DNA from: JASEGV01 sp947085285
Lineage (GTDB): Bacteria; Bacteroidota; Ignavibacteria; UBA10030; BY39
Reading direction: 5' to 3'
Assembly (NCBI GenBank): GCA_947085285.1
Contig: CAMTVZ010000112.1
Span: forward strand, 1 to 23,808
DNA length: 23,808 nucleotides
Shown here: positions 21,994 through 23,808 of the stretch, in pieces
How positions within the stretch are numbered: position 1 is the stretch's first letter
Layout: every line of letters starts with the position of its first letter
Program-made: the position numbers and the translations under genes
Notes under the pieces: model-generated
The model's input: only the letters and a program-made list of their open reading frames with translations
Told to the model about the DNA's origin: nothing
The model's database searches: none

Positions 21994-23808
21994 ATGGCTT
22001 TATTATCAAATTTATCTATTGTTCTTGGATTTTTAGGTTTAATTGTTGCATTGGTTATATACCTATCAATCAAACGGCAACCAGCCGGAAATGATAAAAT
22101 GAAAGACATCGCCTCGCAAATCCAAATTGGTGCGATGGCTTTTTTAAGAAGAGAATACTATGTATTGCTATTCTTTGTACTAATAGTATTTCTTCTGCTA
22201 GGTTTCTTTTTAAGTTGGCAAACTGCAATTGCTTTTATTAGTGGTGCAGTATCATCGATACTTGCTGGATTTTTCGGTATGACCGCTGCAACAAAAGCAA
22301 ACTTAAGAACTGCACAAGCGGCAAAAGAAAAAGGACAAGGTGCTGCATTGTTAGTCGCCTTCAACGGCGGTGCTGTTATGGGGGTCAGTGTTGCAAGTCT
22401 GGGTTTAATCGGTGTCGGTATCTTTTTCTACTTCTTTGGAAGCCCCGAAACTGCTAAAATTATAAATGGTTTTGCTATGGGAGCTAGTTCGATAGCTCTC
22501 TTTGCACGCGTTGGCGGAGGTATTTACACAAAAGCTGCCGATGTCGGCTCTGATTTAGTCGGCAAAGTAGAAGCCGGTATTCCTGAAGATGATCCGCGCA
22601 ACCCCGGTGTTATTGCCGACCTCGTCGGCGATAACGTTGGCGACGTAGCTGGTATGGGGGCTGATATTTTTGAATCTTATGTCGGTTCTATTGTTGCAAC
22701 TATCGCCATCGCCGCTACATTGCTTCCTGATGGTTTACAATTATTAAAAGCTATTCCATCGATCACTGATTTTGAAATTAAAGGTATTCTAATGGCTCTC
22801 CCAATTGTTCTTGCTGCCATTGGGCTACTGGCTTCGTTTATCGGCATTGGTTCGATGCGCATCCTAAAACAATTTTCACCAGCCTCTGCATTGCGTTATT
22901 CTACTTTCATTGCAGCTGGCTTGTTCCTCCTTGGTAGTTTATACATTACACAAGTGTTTGATGTACACAATAATGTTTTCTGGGCTATCTTCTTTGGAAC
23001 GATTGGAGGAATATTTATCGGACTCATTACAGAATATTATACATCATCAAAACCAGTTAAACGAATAGGCAAAGCAAGTAAAACCGGTGCAGCAACAAAC
23101 ATCATTCACGGATTAGCGGTCGGTTTGGAGTCGGTTGCATTACCGGTTCTTGCAATTTGTGTTGCGATATTCGTTTCAAACGAAGTTGCCGGTCTTTATG
23201 GAATCGGTATTGCTGCAGTCGGTATGTTAGCTACTGTCGGTATTACAATGACGGTTGATGCATACGGACCAATTGCCGACAACGCAGGAGGGATTTCGGA
23301 GATGTCGGGATTAGGTCCTGATGTTCGAAAAATAACCGACGGACTTGATGCTCTCGGCAACACTACTGCTGCTATCGGAAAAGGATTTGCTATTGGTTCA
23401 GCAGCACTTACTGCACTTGCTTTATTTGCAGCTTTCTCTCAAGCCGTAAATGCAACCATCGTTACTAAACTTGCTGAAATGAAAAATGCAGGAGTCGAAC
23501 TAATTGGGAACTGGAGAGTATACGATTTTTTAGTTTCACACAACGAAAGTCCTCTACAAATTATTATCACTGATCCATCTGTTGTAATTGGGCTATTCAT
23601 AGGTGGTATACTCCCCTTCTTTATTGCGGCATTAACGATGACTTCGGTAGGGAAAGCGGCAGGAAAAATGGTTGACGAAATTCTCAGACAATTCCGTGAA
23701 ATTCCCGGATTATTGACTGGCGATCCAAATGCTAAACCGGATACTGCACGTTGCGTTGATATTTCAACTTCAGCTGCCCTTCGTGAACTGATTTTACCGG
23801 GTGTTACC
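21994..23808 (+). CDS. hppA: Membrane-bound ion-pumping pyrophosphatase, K+-dependent type, C-terminus cut off
   Basis: The frame opens at ATG 21994-21996, 8 nt after pth, with GGAGA about 12 nt upstream, and runs 605 residues to the window edge. Typical length is 650-800, so the C-terminus is missing. The pyrophosphate site is visible in DVGSDLVGKVEAGIPEDDPRN (183-203) and GDNVGDVAGMGAD (212-224). GNTTAAIGKG (455-464) has Ala459 and Gly462 where K+-independent enzymes have Lys and Thr, so this one should need K+. FESYVG with Glu227 is the arrangement found in Na+-transporting members. The enzyme couples PPi hydrolysis to cation export across the cytoplasmic membrane. Na+ alone versus mixed Na+/H+ pumping cannot be settled here. 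Confidence 0.94.
   Translation, partial: MALLSNLSIVLGFLGLIVALVIYLSIKRQPAGNDKMKDIASQIQIGAMAFLRREYYVLLFFVLIVFLLLGFFLSWQTAIAFISGAVSSILAGFFGMTAATKANLRTAQAAKEKGQGAALLVAFNGGAVMGVSVASLGLIGVGIFFYFFGSPETAKIINGFAMGASSIALFARVGGGIYTKAADVGSDLVGKVEAGIPEDDPRNPGVIADLVGDNVGDVAGMGADIFESYVGSIVATIAIAATLLPDGLQLLKAIPSITDFEIKGILMALPIVLAAIGLLASFIGIGSMRILKQFSPASALRYSTFIAAGLFLLGSLYITQVFDVHNNVFWAIFFGTIGGIFIGLITEYYTSSKPVKRIGKASKTGAATNIIHGLAVGLESVALPVLAICVAIFVSNEVAGLYGIGIAAVGMLATVGITMTVDAYGPIADNAGGISEMSGLGPDVRKITDGLDALGNTTAAIGKGFAIGSAALTALALFAAFSQAVNATIVTKLAEMKNAGVELIGNWRVYDFLVSHNESPLQIIITDPSVVIGLFIGGILPFFIAALTMTSVGKAAGKMVDEILRQFREIPGLLTGDPNAKPDTARCVDISTSAALRELILPGVT

Overview
This AT-rich window holds 24 protein-coding genes, two of them cut by the window edges, and no tRNA or rRNA that I can see. 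Gene content and order suggest a member of the Bacteroidota/Chlorobi/Ignavibacteria assemblage. The pointers are cmk-ispH-rpsA, prs-rplY-pth, a membrane pyrophosphatase, a DUF5683-like exported protein and a CNNM/CorC transporter. That placement is an inference from gene content, not a phylogeny. Start-codon use is unusual: of the 23 or 24 starts I could judge, five look like TTG and three like GTG, several of them in translationally coupled gene pairs.

Positions 1-19251 are all on the minus strand, so transcription runs from high to low coordinates. At the 5' end are a TTG-started alpha/beta hydrolase and bioY (biotin uptake), one base apart. Next come cmk, ispH and rpsA (CMP kinase, last step of the MEP isoprenoid pathway, ribosomal protein S1), closed by a clear intrinsic terminator at 14170-14202. 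A tightly packed set follows: mtaB (tRNA ms2t6A modification), a DUF5683-like exported protein, truA (tRNA pseudouridine) and an M48 metalloprotease.

Positions 10466-1 form one long compact run that reads as an envelope-glycan operon. It contains a CNNM/CorC membrane protein, a Wzx-like flippase, four GT2 glycosyltransferases, a GT9 heptosyltransferase-like enzyme, a divergent DUF2064-like protein, nadD (NAD synthesis), a stand-alone receiver domain and a GH57 glycosidase that runs off the left edge. Gaps are mostly under 30 nt and many genes overlap.

The strand switches in a 492-bp intergenic region (19252-19743). It carries what looks like a non-autonomous, MITE-like element at 19368-19601: imperfect terminal inverted repeats of about 20 bp, flanking TA dinucleotides, two nested hairpins and tandem CACARAG-type repeats. 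The plus strand then carries prs, rplY (ctc), pth and a membrane pyrophosphatase (hppA) truncated by the right edge. The hppA residues match the K+-dependent, probably Na+-pumping class.

I see no new multi-gene defence or metabolic system. The observations most worth a second look are the TA-flanked element, the rpsA leader (mutually exclusive helices around the Shine-Dalgarno plus a 22-bp-period direct repeat), and the glycan operon that includes a CNNM protein and a lone receiver domain.
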